From: Halorussus sp. MSC15.2
GTDB taxonomy: Archaea > Halobacteriota > Halobacteria > Halobacteriales > Haladaptataceae
Assembly: GCF_010747475.1 (NCBI RefSeq)
Contig: NZ_VSLZ01000002.1
Span: 558,001-622,000, forward strand
Reading direction: 5' to 3'
Length of the DNA: 64,000 bases
Each line of letters opens with the position of its first letter. Positions within the stretch are counted from its first letter, which is position 1. A program made the position numbers and the translations under genes. The notes under the pieces were generated by a model, which saw only the letters and a list, made by a program, of their open reading frames with translations, ran no database searches and was not told the DNA's origin. Below, in pieces: positions 1 to 9,070 of this stretch.

Positions 1-153
1 GCCCGGACGTACTGGACGTACTGGTTCACGACTGAGTCCGTTCGCGACTCCGTTCGGTTTCGGGGAGACTCCGGTTCTGAGACCGACTTCGATTTCGAGT
101 CGGACTCCGGGCTTCGAGACCGGCTTAGACCCGATTCCGGGTCGGATTCGCGG
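1..153. other. Window edge, no gene recognised
   Basis: GC-rich stretch left of the nucleotidyltransferase stop. It has a short tandem of the motif actggacgt and a degenerate ttcgagtcgg-like low-complexity tract. Neither strand shows a convincing coding frame. Confidence 0.4.
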
Positions 154-1333
154 CTATCTGTCGCGCGTGACGACTTCGCCGGGCGTCGTCGTCGCACCCG
201 ACGAGAGCCTCACGCCCGCGTTCAAACTCGTGTTGATGCCGGTTTTCGCGCCGTCGCCGGCCACGACGCCGAACTTCCGGCGGCCGGTCGAGATTCGTTC
301 GCCTTTGACTGTGAACTTCACTGGTTGGTCGTCGTGGCGGAGGTTGGCGACGTTCGTGCCCGCGCCGAAGTTCACGTCACGGCCTAGCACGCTGTCGCCG
401 ACGTAACTGAGATGGGCGACGTGCGTGCCTCGGCCGAGAACGCTGTTCTTGACCTCGACGCTGTGGCCGACCTTGGCGTCTTCATCGACGAGCGTCGCGC
501 CGCGGACGTACGCGTTCGGGCCGACGCTCGCGCCCGAGCGCACCAGCGCCGGACCCTCCACGACGACCCCGGCGTCCACGGTCGCGCCTTCCTCGACCAC
601 CACGTCGCCCCGGATGTCGGCGTCCTCGTGGACCGTCCCCCGGAGGTCGCGGTCTAACTCGCCGAGTTTCCACTCGTTGGCTTCCAGCAGTTCCCACGGA
701 CGCCCCACGTCCAGCCATCGGTCCATCGCGGCGTAACCTACGTCGTACTCCTCGACGGCGCGCGCGAGAACGTCGGTGATTTCGTGCTCTCCGCGTTCGC
801 TCTCGGCCACGTCCAACCACGTCCGCGTTCCTCGGGGAAGACGTATGCTCCGGCGTTGGCGAGGTCGGTGGGTGGGTCGGCGGGCTTCTCGACGATGTCG
901 GTGACGGTGTCGCCGTCCGTCGAGAGGACGCCGTAGTTCGTGGGGTCTTCGACCCGCATCGCGCCGACCGCCGGTCCCGCCTCGAACAGGTCGGCGATGG
1001 CGTCGGAGTCGTAGAGGTTGTCGCCGTTGAGGACCGCGAAGGGACCGTCCAGCAGGTCGCGGGCGGCCCGCACCGCGTCGGCGGTCCCCGACTGGGATTC
1101 TTGGACCGCATAGCGGACCGGCACCCCGGCGTATTCTTCGCCGAAGTAGTTTCGGACCGCGTCGGCCCCGTAGCCGACGACGATTACGAGTTCGTCCGCG
1201 CCCGCGTCCACGGCGGCGTCGCCGCGTGGGCGGCCAGCGGGCGGTCCGCGACCGGCAGCATCGGTTTGGGGAGCGACGCCGACAGCGGCCGAATCCGTGT
1301 TCCCTCGCCAGCCGCGAGAATCACTGCTTGCAT
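154..1333 (-). pseudogene. Bifunctional sugar-1-phosphate nucleotidylyltransferase/acetyltransferase (GlmU-like), two frameshifts
   Basis: The ATG at 1333 begins MQAVILAAGEGTRIRPLS, the nucleotide-binding signature of the RmlA/GlmU NTP-transferase fold. Later landmarks are VLNGDNLYD (metal and sugar-phosphate site) and VEKPADPP. The C-terminal half (154-816) is a left-handed beta-helix of hexapeptide repeats ending GAKTGINTSLNAGVRL, as in archaeal GlmU/ST0452-type enzymes that make UDP- or dTDP-activated sugars. The reading frame changes twice, near 1215 (after PLAAHA) and near 826 (before WLDVAESERGE). Each change is repaired by adding one base and restores a smooth, family-like protein of about 390 residues. 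So this is either a recent pseudogene or two sequencing deletions. The exact sugar cannot be told from sequence. Confidence 0.8.
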
Positions 1334-1597
1334 GGTCGTGGCTTCGACACACCGCCGTTTTAGTCTCCCGGAGTCGCCTCCGATTTCGACTCCCCACTTA
1401 ATGTCCCTTACGCGTACTGGCGGGTGCTTTTACGGGAGGGGTCTCTCTTTTGCAATACGACTCGTCCAGTCGCCGAAACGCCGCCGAAACCCGATGGCAA
1501 TGACTTAATATCCATCGGGCCGTCAACACTCACTACTTGCAATAGCTCCGGAACACGTTCAAATTGATGAAACAAAACGAAACATGATGGCCAACGA
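1334..1597. other. Divergent intergenic region
   Basis: 264 nt between the leftward nucleotidyltransferase and the rightward regulator. It presumably holds both promoters; the right half (about 1500-1597) is AT-richer. I see no clear gene or repeat. Confidence 0.4.
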
Positions 1598-2694
1598 ATG
1601 AACATCGATACATCCGACAGGAGACAACTGGAGCAGTCGTCGAACGTTCTCCTGCTGGCACCGTTGACACCCACGGGCAACCGGGCGTGTCTCGAACTAC
1701 TCGCCTCGACGACGCCGCCGGAGGACGCGAACGTCGCCGCAGTGACGTACACGCCGCCGCCAGAGACGTGGATTTCCGACTGGAAGAAGTACATCGAGCG
1801 TCTGCCCGACGAACTCGCGTTCATCCACGCCAACACGGTGGAGACGACCGGCGACTACGACGAGAGCGAACTCCCGCCGGACGTGTCGGTCGCACGGGTG
1901 GACCCCAACCAGCCGATGGACATCATCGCGCCGCTGAGCGAGCAGTTGACCCGGTGGAACGGGAACGGGAATCAGACGCTCGTCTCGGTCCAGACGCTGA
2001 CCATCCTCTTGGAGTACGTCGATTTCGACACCGCGTTTCGGTATCTCCACATCCTCACCCACCGGGTACAGGCCGCCGACGCCATCGGGTTCTACCAGAT
2101 GGACCCCGACATCCACGACGAGGAGACCATCAACACGCTGAAGACTCTGTTCGACGCCGTGGTCGAGGTGTCCGACGACGGCGAAGAGTGGTCGGTCACC
2201 GAGACCTACGGCGACCGAACCGCGACCAGCGACCACGTCCAGTCCCACGACACGGACGTCTCCGTGCCGGACTCCGAGAGCGGCCTATTCGCCTCGATTC
2301 GCGACTCGCTGACGGGCGTGTTCTCCGACGCGAGCGACTCGGAGTCGGCCGGCACCGCGACGGGCGGGTCGCCGAACAGGTCGGCGAGGGGACCTCGGCC
2401 GGGTCGGCCGCACAGTCGGGGCGGGAGTCGGGCGTCGAAGACCTCCCCGAAGAGGCGATGCTGACCGACGAGGACCGAATCCGGGAACTGCTCACGACGT
2501 ACGGGGGCCGGATGAAACAGGCCGACGTGACCGAGGAGACCGACTGGTCGAAATCGACGGTCAGTCGCAAACTTTCGAAGATGGAGGAGAAGGGCCTCAT
2601 CACTCGCGTCCAAGTCGGCAGGGGGAACCTCGTCTTCCTGAGCGGGTACGAACCCGAGACGGCGAAATCACCTTTCGAACAGGAGACGGACTGA
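1598..2694 (+). pseudogene. DUF7504-like (degenerate RecA/KaiC fold) protein with C-terminal winged helix, one frameshift
   Basis: The N-terminal ~230 residues from ATG 1598 look like the haloarchaeal DUF7504-type domain: a strand/Walker-like NVLLLAPLTPTGNRACLELL near residue 17 and LVSVQTLTILLEYVD near residue 130. An acidic Ser/Asp linker follows. The frame is then lost near 2370, and the rest continues one frame over as a winged helix-turn-helix (DWSKSTVSRKLSKMEEKGLI, residues ~320-340) to the stop at 2694. Adding one G in the run gggcgggtcg joins the halves into a protein of about 365 residues, the usual sensor-plus-HTH layout. Probably a membrane-signal or transcription regulator. Real decay and an assembly deletion are both possible. 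Confidence 0.7.
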
Positions 2695-2780
2695 TAGATG
2701 ACGGAACCGAACGCGCGAACGACCGGCCGGACCCACCGGCGAACGCCGGACCGGCGACCAGACTCGCCGAGACACGGCAG

Positions 2781-2786
2781 TTTAAG
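2781..2786 (+). promoter_or_regulatory. TATA box (TTTAAG) of the response regulator
   Basis: A consensus haloarchaeal TATA element. The predicted start point, about 25 nt downstream (near 2808), lies after the first ATG (2798) but before ATG 2837. This argues for the downstream start. Confidence 0.5.
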
Positions 2787-2836
2787 TTTGACTGGATATG
2801 AGTGAATCACTACAGAGTGCAAGCGAGACCGGAACT

Positions 2837-3403
2837 ATGCCAAAAGATGCTACAGTGCTGATAGTCGACGACGAGAAGCCGATAACGGACGCCTACGCCC
2901 AATGGCTGGAAGACGACTACCAAGTTCGGACGGCCTACAGCGGGTCCGAGGCCCTCGAAAAACTCGACGACGAGGTCGACGTCGTCCTACTGGACCGACG
3001 GATGCCGGACCTCTCGGGCGAGGACGTACTGAACGAGATACACGAGCAGGGACTCACCTGTCGAGTCGCGCTCGTGTCGGCGGTCGAACCCGACTTCGAC
3101 ATCCTCGAACTCGGCTTCGACGCCTACCTCGAAAAGCCGGTCTCGGAGGCCGAGGAGTTGCTCGAAACCGTCGAGACCCTCATCCGACGCTCGACCTACG
3201 ACGTCCAGATGCAGCGGTTCCTCTCGCTGGCGAACAAGAAGGCCGCGCTAGAGACCAAGAAGAGTCCGGAGGAACTCGACGCCAACGAGGAGTACGAGAA
3301 ACTCACGCAGGAACTGGCCGACCTCCGCGCGCAACTCTCGGACACCGCGACGACGCTCGACGACGACGACCTGCGCGCGGAGTTCTACGAGAGCGAGCAG
3401 TGA
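2837..3403 (+). CDS. HalX-domain response regulator
   Basis: 188 residues from ATG 2837 (MPKDATVLIVDDEKP). Residues ~5-115 are a receiver domain: acidic DDE pocket, phospho-acceptor Asp in LLDRRMPDLSG, conserved Ser in LVSAVEP, and Lys in YLEKPVSE. The C-terminal ~65 residues (NKKAALETKKSPEEL...) match the haloarchaeal HalX helical module, so it is a cytoplasmic phospho-relay output rather than a classical DNA-binding regulator. An in-frame ATG at 2798 exists but lies too close to the TTTAAG box at 2781. No kinase gene is adjacent. The preceding gene is a frameshifted regulator. Confidence 0.85.
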   Translation: MPKDATVLIVDDEKPITDAYAQWLEDDYQVRTAYSGSEALEKLDDEVDVVLLDRRMPDLSGEDVLNEIHEQGLTCRVALVSAVEPDFDILELGFDAYLEKPVSEAEELLETVETLIRRSTYDVQMQRFLSLANKKAALETKKSPEELDANEEYEKLTQELADLRAQLSDTATTLDDDDLRAEFYESEQ

Positions 3404-3477
3404 CGATTCGGTTTCTCGCTTCGTCGGTCTGACGGCACCCGTGTCCGAGGCTATCGGTTCGTCGTTCGCCGTCGCGC

Positions 3478-3545
3478 TTTAAGTGGTTCTGGCGATAAGG
3501 GATAGATACGAGGGAAGACGGTCTCGTTCTGCAGGACTCAGTTCT
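3478..3545 (+). repeat. Repeat copy 1 (68 nt, begins with TTTAAG)
   Basis: This copy matches 3719-3786 in about 64 of 68 positions, same orientation. It starts with a consensus TATA box and holds the core ggcgataagggatagatacg. No ORF is evident in the 457-nt gap (3404-3860) that holds copies 1 and 2. Confidence 0.85.
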
Positions 3546-3718
3546 GGCTACCACTGCGTCCGTCGTTCGAGACGTGTCGATGGAACCCTTGACCGAAAGA
3601 AAGTGCTGTCGCTTCCGGAGAGTGACTCGATAGAGCCGAAGACACCCTTCGTATCCACTCGTTATCGCTAGAGGTGCGTGAACGACCGACGACCAAATTC
3701 GGATATCCGCGGCTCTCG

Positions 3719-3786
3719 TTTAAGTGCTTCTGGCGACAAGGGATAGATACGAGGGAAGACGGTCCCGTTCTGCAGGACTCAGTACT
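3719..3786 (+). repeat. Repeat copy 2 (68 nt, begins with TTTAAG)
   Basis: Direct repeat of 3478-3545. Its first 36 nt are present without mismatch as an inverted copy at 4690-4725, so copies 2 and 3 bracket the epsilon-like RNA polymerase gene and point inward. The gap 3546-3718 between copies 1 and 2 has no recognisable gene. Confidence 0.85.
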
Positions 3787-3828
3787 CCGTAGCCGCGCTT
3801 TCCGGCGGCGCTTCGTCGCAGGCGCATG

Positions 3829-3834
3829 TTTAAA
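3829..3834 (+). promoter_or_regulatory. TATA box (TTTAAA) of the epsilon-like gene
   Basis: The element begins 32 nt before ATG 3861, consistent with a leaderless or nearly leaderless transcript. Confidence 0.6.
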
Positions 3835-3860
3835 CTATCCCCGCCGACTACGGATGCGTA

Positions 3861-4607
3861 ATGACCGAGGGGTGGACCGACCAGCAGTTGCCGACGTGGC
3901 AGTCGGACGCTGTCGGCGACGACCGCGAGGTGGAGCGACCGTTCAGCCAGCGACCCGGCGACGGCGCTGTCGGCCGGGCGGACCTCCAGCGCGACCAGAC
4001 GGTCCGCAAGTGGGGACCCGTCACGCCGAGCGCGACTCAAATCGGCCGCGCGGAGTCGCCGGAGGCAGACCTCTCCGAGAACGTGCGCCGACTCCACGAG
4101 GAACGCCACTCCGCGATGGCCGGACACAGCGCGCGGATGCACCGCCTCGACAAACTCCGCATCGCCCACGCGCTCTGCAACGACCTGTCGTTGACCCCGT
4201 GGCAGCGCGACCGGGTGGTCGGCATCATGTCGGACCTCGACCTCACGGCGTTCGGGAGCCAGCGCGCGATTCCGAAGGTCGCGCTGGTCGTCATCCGCCA
4301 CGTCGTGGACCGCGAGCGCGAACACTACCTCGGTCTCCACGACCAAGAGTGGATTCGAGGGCTGTCGCCCGACCGACTGAACGACCTCTACGACCAGTTC
4401 CGGTCGATTACCGACGAGGAGGAGTTCTCGGCGCTCGTCGCGAAACACGGACTGGACGTGACCAGCCTCAACCGACTCCGGCGCACGCTCAAGGACCAAC
4501 TCGACGAACAGGACCTCGAAGCGGCAGTGTACGGTCGGAACCCCTACCGAGACCCGAACCTGCCGAGCCTCGACGCTCGTCGCGCGGACGAAGCCCACGA
4601 GAAGTAA
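3861..4607 (+). CDS. DNA-directed RNA polymerase subunit epsilon-like protein
   Basis: A 248-residue soluble protein. The conserved core (residues ~60-240: SATQIGRAESP, HSARMHRLDKLR, LTPWQRDRVVGIMSDLDL, FGSQRAIPKVALVVIRHVVD, NRLRRTLKDQLDEQDL) is what I recognise as the haloarchaeal family annotated as RNA polymerase epsilon subunit, and the length fits. Its exact contribution to the polymerase is poorly defined. It is transcribed alone from the TTTAAA at 3829. A T-run (gattttt, ~4628-4634) just after the stop may terminate it. The gene lies between inward-facing copies of a repeat. Family recognition is from memory, so moderate confidence. Confidence 0.6.
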   Translation: MTEGWTDQQLPTWQSDAVGDDREVERPFSQRPGDGAVGRADLQRDQTVRKWGPVTPSATQIGRAESPEADLSENVRRLHEERHSAMAGHSARMHRLDKLRIAHALCNDLSLTPWQRDRVVGIMSDLDLTAFGSQRAIPKVALVVIRHVVDREREHYLGLHDQEWIRGLSPDRLNDLYDQFRSITDEEEFSALVAKHGLDVTSLNRLRRTLKDQLDEQDLEAAVYGRNPYRDPNLPSLDARRADEAHEK

Positions 4608-4689
4608 CTGCCGTGTGGCCGCAACCCGATTTTTGGTTTCGAAGACACCGAGAGAAATCAGCAATAGAGAGAACAGACGAACGAATCTT

Positions 4690-4725
4690 CCTCGTATCTA
4701 TCCCTTGTCGCCAGAAGCACTTAAA
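4690..4725 (-). repeat. Repeat copy 3 (36 nt, inverted)
   Basis: Reverse complement of the first 36 nt of copy 2 with no mismatch; similarity stops after the gatacgagg end. It overlaps the last codons and stop of the leftward membrane-protein gene, so the repeat supplies that gene's C-terminus (SASGDKG). Confidence 0.85.
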
Positions 4726-5105
4726 GAGACGTCGTCGGGACGACCGACCGAGTTCGCTCGCGCCGACTGCGCGAACAGGCCGCCGACGTAGACGAACGCC
4801 GCCGAGGCGAACGCCAACAGGAACGTTCCGCCGATTAACAGGTCGTACAACACCGCCAGCACGAGGAGCGACCAAAGGAATCCACTTCGGAGCAGGAATC
4901 CGGACGACGCGGCCAGTTCCGCGAACGATTCGGTGTCCCGCTTCGACAGCGAGCGCAGACGGACTGCTTCCGCGACGGCGTACGCCACCGCCGCGAAGAA
5001 GATGGCTTCCGGTGCGTACCGGAGGAGGATTCCCACGGCGAGAATCGTCAGTACGAGCGACCTGACGCCGACTTTCCGCCACGAGATTCGCTCTGTGAGT
5101 TCCAT
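4698..5105 (-). CDS. Small multi-pass membrane protein
   Basis: About 135 residues from MELTERISW (ATG 5105; an upstream in-frame ATG at 5129 is less likely). Four hydrophobic segments (VRSLVLTILAVGILL, AIFFAAVAYAVAEAV, FLWSLLVLAVLYDLL, FLLAFASAAFVYVGGL) predict an integral membrane protein. No catalytic motif is seen and I do not recognise the family. Its 3' end runs into the inverted repeat, so the natural C-terminus may have been replaced when the repeat arrived. It is divergent from the ABC transporter genes. Confidence 0.6.
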   Translation of the reverse strand: MELTERISWRKVGVRSLVLTILAVGILLRYAPEAIFFAAVAYAVAEAVRLRSLSKRDTESFAELAASSGFLLRSGFLWSLLVLAVLYDLLIGGTFLLAFASAAFVYVGGLFAQSARANSVGRPDDVSLSASGDKG

Positions 5106-5218
5106 GGTCGAAGTTCTGACAACGTACATACAACTGTTGTGGATTACCGCCGGGGCGTCGATTCTCCGCCGCCAACCACAAAATCAAGTCCCCCCGGCGA
5201 ACACTCCCCAGTATCCCG

Positions 5219-6106
5219 ATGATTGAAGTCGAAAATCTGCGGAAGGAGTACGGCGGGTTCACCGCCGTCGAGGGGAGCAGTTTCTCGGTCCCCGAGGGCG
5301 AAGTGTTCGGCGTCGTCGGACCCAACGGCGCGGGCAAGACCACGACGCTCAAGATGCTCGCGGGGTTGGTCGAACCGACCTCCGGGACCGCCCGCGTCGC
5401 GGGGTACGACGCCGAGGACCCCGAGATGCGGAACCACCTCGGATTCCTCCCGGAGGAGTCGCCGCTGTACGAGGACATGACCGCCGTCTCGTACCTCGAG
5501 TTCTTCGCCGACCTCTACGACGTGCCGGGCGACGTGGCCAGCGAGCGCATCCACGACACGTTAGACCGACTCGACCTGCAACACCGCGAGCGAAAAATCG
5601 GCGACATGTCCAAGGGGATGACCCGCAAGGTCGCCATCGCTCGCTCGCTGGTCAACGACCCCGACGTGCTCATCTACGACGAACCCGCGAGCGGACTCGA
5701 CCCGCTGACGACGAACTACATCATCGAGTTCACTCGCGACCTCGCGGAGTCGGGCAAGACCGTCGTCTTCAGCGCTCACAACCTGTTCCACGTCGAGAGC
5801 ATCTGCGACCGGGTGGCCGTGATGAACGACGGTCGCATCGTCGCGCGCGGGAGCGTCGAGACCATCCGCGAGGAACACGGCCGGACCGAGTACCGCGTCT
5901 ACACCACGGTCGAGGTCGCGGGCGCGGTGACGGAGAACGGCCGCTACTGCCGCACGGTCGAGAGCATGGACGCCGTCGAGGAGACCCGCGAACTCGCCGA
6001 GGCCGCCGGCGGAAAGGTCGCCGACATCCAGACCGAGACCCCGAGCCTCGAAGACATCTTCCTCGAACTGGCCGCGGAGTCCCCCGACGTGGAGGGCCGA
6101 CCGTGA
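5219..6106 (+). CDS. ABC transporter ATP-binding protein
   Basis: 295 residues. Walker A GPNGAGKTTTLK (residue ~38), a degenerate signature (MSKGMTRKVAIARSL in place of LSGGQ), Walker B VLIYDEPASGLDP and switch His in FSAHNLFHVE. This is the NatA/CcmA-type ATPase that powers ABC-2 exporters. The C-terminal ~70 residues are the variable domain common in NatA-like proteins. Its stop overlaps the next start by 4 nt (GTG at 6103), so ATPase and permease are translationally coupled. Substrate unknown. Confidence 0.9.
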   Translation: MIEVENLRKEYGGFTAVEGSSFSVPEGEVFGVVGPNGAGKTTTLKMLAGLVEPTSGTARVAGYDAEDPEMRNHLGFLPEESPLYEDMTAVSYLEFFADLYDVPGDVASERIHDTLDRLDLQHRERKIGDMSKGMTRKVAIARSLVNDPDVLIYDEPASGLDPLTTNYIIEFTRDLAESGKTVVFSAHNLFHVESICDRVAVMNDGRIVARGSVETIREEHGRTEYRVYTTVEVAGAVTENGRYCRTVESMDAVEETRELAEAAGGKVADIQTETPSLEDIFLELAAESPDVEGRP

Positions 6107-7986
6107 ACCTCCGCAAGACCCTCCGCATCGCCCGGTGGGAGGTCTCGAAGAACGCGGGCCAACTCGACCGCCGGACCGTGGCGGTCGGACTGGTCGTCTT
6201 GCTCGCGGTCGGCGCGCTCACGCCGATGGTCGCCAGTGAGGGCGTCACCCTCGACGACGGCATCTACCGCGTCGGCGTCTCGGAGGACAGTCCCTACTAC
6301 GCCCCAGTCCAGAACGACCGGACGTTCGTCGCGGTCGAACCCGACAGCGCGGCCTTCCCCGAGCGAATGGAACTGTTGGTTCACGGCCCCGGACGCGTCG
6401 TCGCGGCCGACACCCCGAAGGGAAAGGCCGCGCTCGCCGAGTTCCGGAAGTCGGTCAAGCGGTACAACGACCGCCTGCTGGCCGACGACCCCGATAGGGC
6501 CGCCGCTTTCCCGGTCTCGGTCTCGGTCAGTTACGAGGAGCAGACCGGCTTGCGCGCGGCCGGGAGTGGTTCGGAGTCGCCCGCGAGGCGAACGACTCGC
6601 GAGGGCGAGAAGCGCCTCGGCGGTGGCGGAAGCGGCGGTGACGGAAGCGGCGGTGGCGGAAGCGGCGGCGGTTCCGGCGGGTCAGGAACCGACTCGTCGG
6701 ACTCCACCGGCGACAGCGACGGTCCCGCGCAGGCCCCTTCGGTCGGCAGTGGCGGCGGGTCGCTGTTCGGCGGGAACGCGGCGGGAGAAACTCCGTCCGA
6801 CATCGCGCCGCCGTTCCCCTTCGAGTCGCTCGTGCTGGCGTTCGCGTTCGTCCTGCCGATGAACTTCGTGATTCAGGCGTACGCCTCCACGATTCTGGAC
6901 GAACGGGTCAACGAGCGCGGCGAACTCCTGCTGGTGTCGCCGGTCTCGCGGGGCGACATCATCGCCGGCAAGACGCTGCCGTACTTCGTCGGGATGGTCG
7001 CCATCGCCTCCGTCACGGCGGTCGGCATCGCGGTGCTGACCCCCGCTTCGGACGGCGCGCTGGCGGTCGCCGCGACAGCGGCCAAGTCGGTCTCCGCGGT
7101 GGTTCCCATCGCGCTGCTGTTCCTCTCGGCGTCGTTCGTCGGCGGGATGTTCGCCCGGTCGTTCAAGGAACTCACCTTCGTCACGGTGACGCTGTCGGTG
7201 TTCCTGACCTCATACGCGTTCGTCCCGGCTATCTTCACCAACGTCCACCCCATCGCGGCCATCTCGCCGCTGACCCTCGTGGTGAAGGCGCTCCGTGGGA
7301 CCGCGTTCTCGCTCGGCGAGTACGCCTTCTCGACCGGGCCGCTCTTCCTCTCGTCGGGCGTCCTCTTCGCGCTCGGCGCGGGCGTCTACCGCGAGGAGGA
7401 CATGTTCACCCAGCGGTCGGTCCCGCTGAAGTTCCTCGACGCGCTCGACAGCCAGATTTCCGGGCCGCGCTCGGTCGCGAAGTTGAGCGCGCTCTCGATT
7501 CCGTTCGTCTTCGTCGCCGAACTGCTGGTGGTCGCCCTGCTGTTCGCGCTCCCGGGGTCGATTACGATGCCCATCCTGCTGGTGGCCATCGCGGGCGTCG
7601 AGGAGGTCGCCAAGAGCGTCCACGTCTACGCCGGGTTCGCCCACTCGCGGTTCGAGCGGACCGTCCGGTCGGCCGCGACGCTCGGGTTCCTCTCGGGACT
7701 GGGCTTCTTCCTCGGCGAGAAGGCGACCGCGGTGGCCCAACTCGTCGGTCTGCCGAACCTCGAACTCGGGAGGGCCGCGTTCGGCACCGTGACGGGTCTC
7801 GGCGTCGAGGCCACGCCGCTGGTGCTGGTCGCGTTGTTCCTCACGCCGCTCGCGCTCCACACCGTCACGGCGACGATTACCGCCGCGGGCGCGACCCGGG
7901 ACCGGAACTGGTACGTCGGGACGCTGGCGGTGGCGACGCTGGTTCACGCCGTCTACAACCTAACGGTGGTGAGTTACCTTGGGTAA
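6103..7986 (+). CDS. ABC-2 permease fused to a PrsW-like intramembrane protease domain
   Basis: 627 residues. The N-terminus has one membrane anchor (residues ~22-45) and an extracytoplasmic domain, then a Gly/Ser-rich linker (residues ~173-195) and a block of ABC-2 membrane helices (~245-435: VNERGELLLVSPVSRGDIIAGK is the typical permease signature). The last ~160 residues form another hydrophobic unit with EEVAK (residues 500-504), FLSGLGFFLGE and HAVYN (His ~614), the Glu-Glu...Lys / Glu / His pattern of PrsW and related CPBP-type membrane proteases. A normal ABC-2 permease ends after the first block. Overlaps both neighbours (4 nt upstream, 8 nt downstream). Confidence 0.8.
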   Translation: MNLRKTLRIARWEVSKNAGQLDRRTVAVGLVVLLAVGALTPMVASEGVTLDDGIYRVGVSEDSPYYAPVQNDRTFVAVEPDSAAFPERMELLVHGPGRVVAADTPKGKAALAEFRKSVKRYNDRLLADDPDRAAAFPVSVSVSYEEQTGLRAAGSGSESPARRTTREGEKRLGGGGSGGDGSGGGGSGGGSGGSGTDSSDSTGDSDGPAQAPSVGSGGGSLFGGNAAGETPSDIAPPFPFESLVLAFAFVLPMNFVIQAYASTILDERVNERGELLLVSPVSRGDIIAGKTLPYFVGMVAIASVTAVGIAVLTPASDGALAVAATAAKSVSAVVPIALLFLSASFVGGMFARSFKELTFVTVTLSVFLTSYAFVPAIFTNVHPIAAISPLTLVVKALRGTAFSLGEYAFSTGPLFLSSGVLFALGAGVYREEDMFTQRSVPLKFLDALDSQISGPRSVAKLSALSIPFVFVAELLVVALLFALPGSITMPILLVAIAGVEEVAKSVHVYAGFAHSRFERTVRSAATLGFLSGLGFFLGEKATAVAQLVGLPNLELGRAAFGTVTGLGVEATPLVLVALFLTPLALHTVTATITAAGATRDRNWYVGTLAVATLVHAVYNLTVVSYLG

Positions 7987-9028
7987 GCGCCTGACGGTCG
8001 CTCGGCGCGAACTCGCGTCGCTCCGGAGCGAGAAGACCATCGTGCTGGCCATCCTCATCCAGTTGTTCGTCGCGGCGTTCTCGTCGTTCCTCGCGGTCGG
8101 ACTGGTCTCGCTGTACGACCCCGGGTCGGTGTCGAACCAGTTCGTCGTGGAGTTCGGCGTCACGGGCGAGGCCAGCGAGGACATCGTCCCCGTCATCGAG
8201 GAGCGCGACGGCTGGCGGGCCGTGGAGTACGGCGACGAGTCGGCCGCGATGCGGGACTTCGACAGAGGTGCGATACACGCCGTTCTCAAGGTCGAACGCT
8301 TGGCCGACGGTCGGGCGCACGTCAGTGCGGTCGCGCCGGACGGCAACGTCCGGACGACGCTCGTCGTGACCCAGATAAAGGGCGTGCTGGAGGCGTTCGA
8401 GCGCCACGAGCGAACGCGACTCAGTTCCCGGCTCACCCGCCAACCGGTGGAGTTGCCGCCCGACTCGTCGTCCAGTCCCTACTTCGGGTTCACCTACACG
8501 GTGCTGGTCCCCCTGCTCACGTTCCTGCCGGTGTTCATCAGCGGGAGCATCGCGGTGGACGCCATCGCCGAGGAGTACGACCGCGGCACGCTGGAACTGC
8601 TGCGGGTGACGCCCCTGACCGCGACCGACATCGTGGACGGGAAGATGCTGGCGATGGGCGTCCTCGCGCCCGTACAGGCCGGCGCGTGGCTGGCGCTGTT
8701 GTCGCTACGAGGCACCAGCATCGCCAACCCCGTCGAGATTCTGTTGCTCGTGACCGGATTCTCCGTCGGCGTGGTCACGATGGGCGCGACCGCGGCGCTG
8801 GCGTTTCGCGAGCGCAAGCAGGCCCAGTTCCTCTTCTCGATGGGCGTGATGGTGGTGTTCAGCGCGACCTACCTCCTGACCGAGTCGCCCGCCAACACCG
8901 TGGCCAAACTCGCAATCGGGAGTCCGACCGAGGTGACCCACCTCTCGGTGGTCGCCTATCTGGTCGTCTCGCTGGCGGCGTTCGCGGGGCTTCGGTGGGT
9001 GGTGGGCAAGCGAGGACTCGGGTCGTAG
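7979..9028 (+). CDS. ABC-2 transporter permease
   Basis: 349 residues starting at a TTG inside the 3' end of the preceding gene. It has an N-terminal membrane helix (residues ~18-42), an extracytoplasmic domain to ~165, then about five membrane helices. YDRGTLELLRVTPLTATDIVDGK, just after the second helix, is the same permease signature as in the fused neighbour. With the ATPase it completes a two-permease exporter, resembling NatB-like or ABC-2 multidrug/sodium exporters. The TTG start is supported only by overlap and frame continuity. Substrate unknown. Confidence 0.85.
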   Translation: MGKRLTVARRELASLRSEKTIVLAILIQLFVAAFSSFLAVGLVSLYDPGSVSNQFVVEFGVTGEASEDIVPVIEERDGWRAVEYGDESAAMRDFDRGAIHAVLKVERLADGRAHVSAVAPDGNVRTTLVVTQIKGVLEAFERHERTRLSSRLTRQPVELPPDSSSSPYFGFTYTVLVPLLTFLPVFISGSIAVDAIAEEYDRGTLELLRVTPLTATDIVDGKMLAMGVLAPVQAGAWLALLSLRGTSIANPVEILLLVTGFSVGVVTMGATAALAFRERKQAQFLFSMGVMVVFSATYLLTESPANTVAKLAIGSPTEVTHLSVVAYLVVSLAAFAGLRWVVGKRGLGS

Positions 9029-9070
9029 AGCCGTCACGTTTAGCCCCTTCTGTCCCGTCAGTCCGGACGA

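Noticed and set aside
3674..5065. Long 463-codon plus-strand ORF
   Set aside because: Arg/Pro-rich composition and overlap with the epsilon-like gene and the membrane-protein gene show it is a shadow frame.
6620..6690. Gly/Ser repeats as a possible engineered or mobile element
   Set aside because: It is a low-complexity linker inside an intact permease frame; haloarchaeal membrane proteins often have such spacers.
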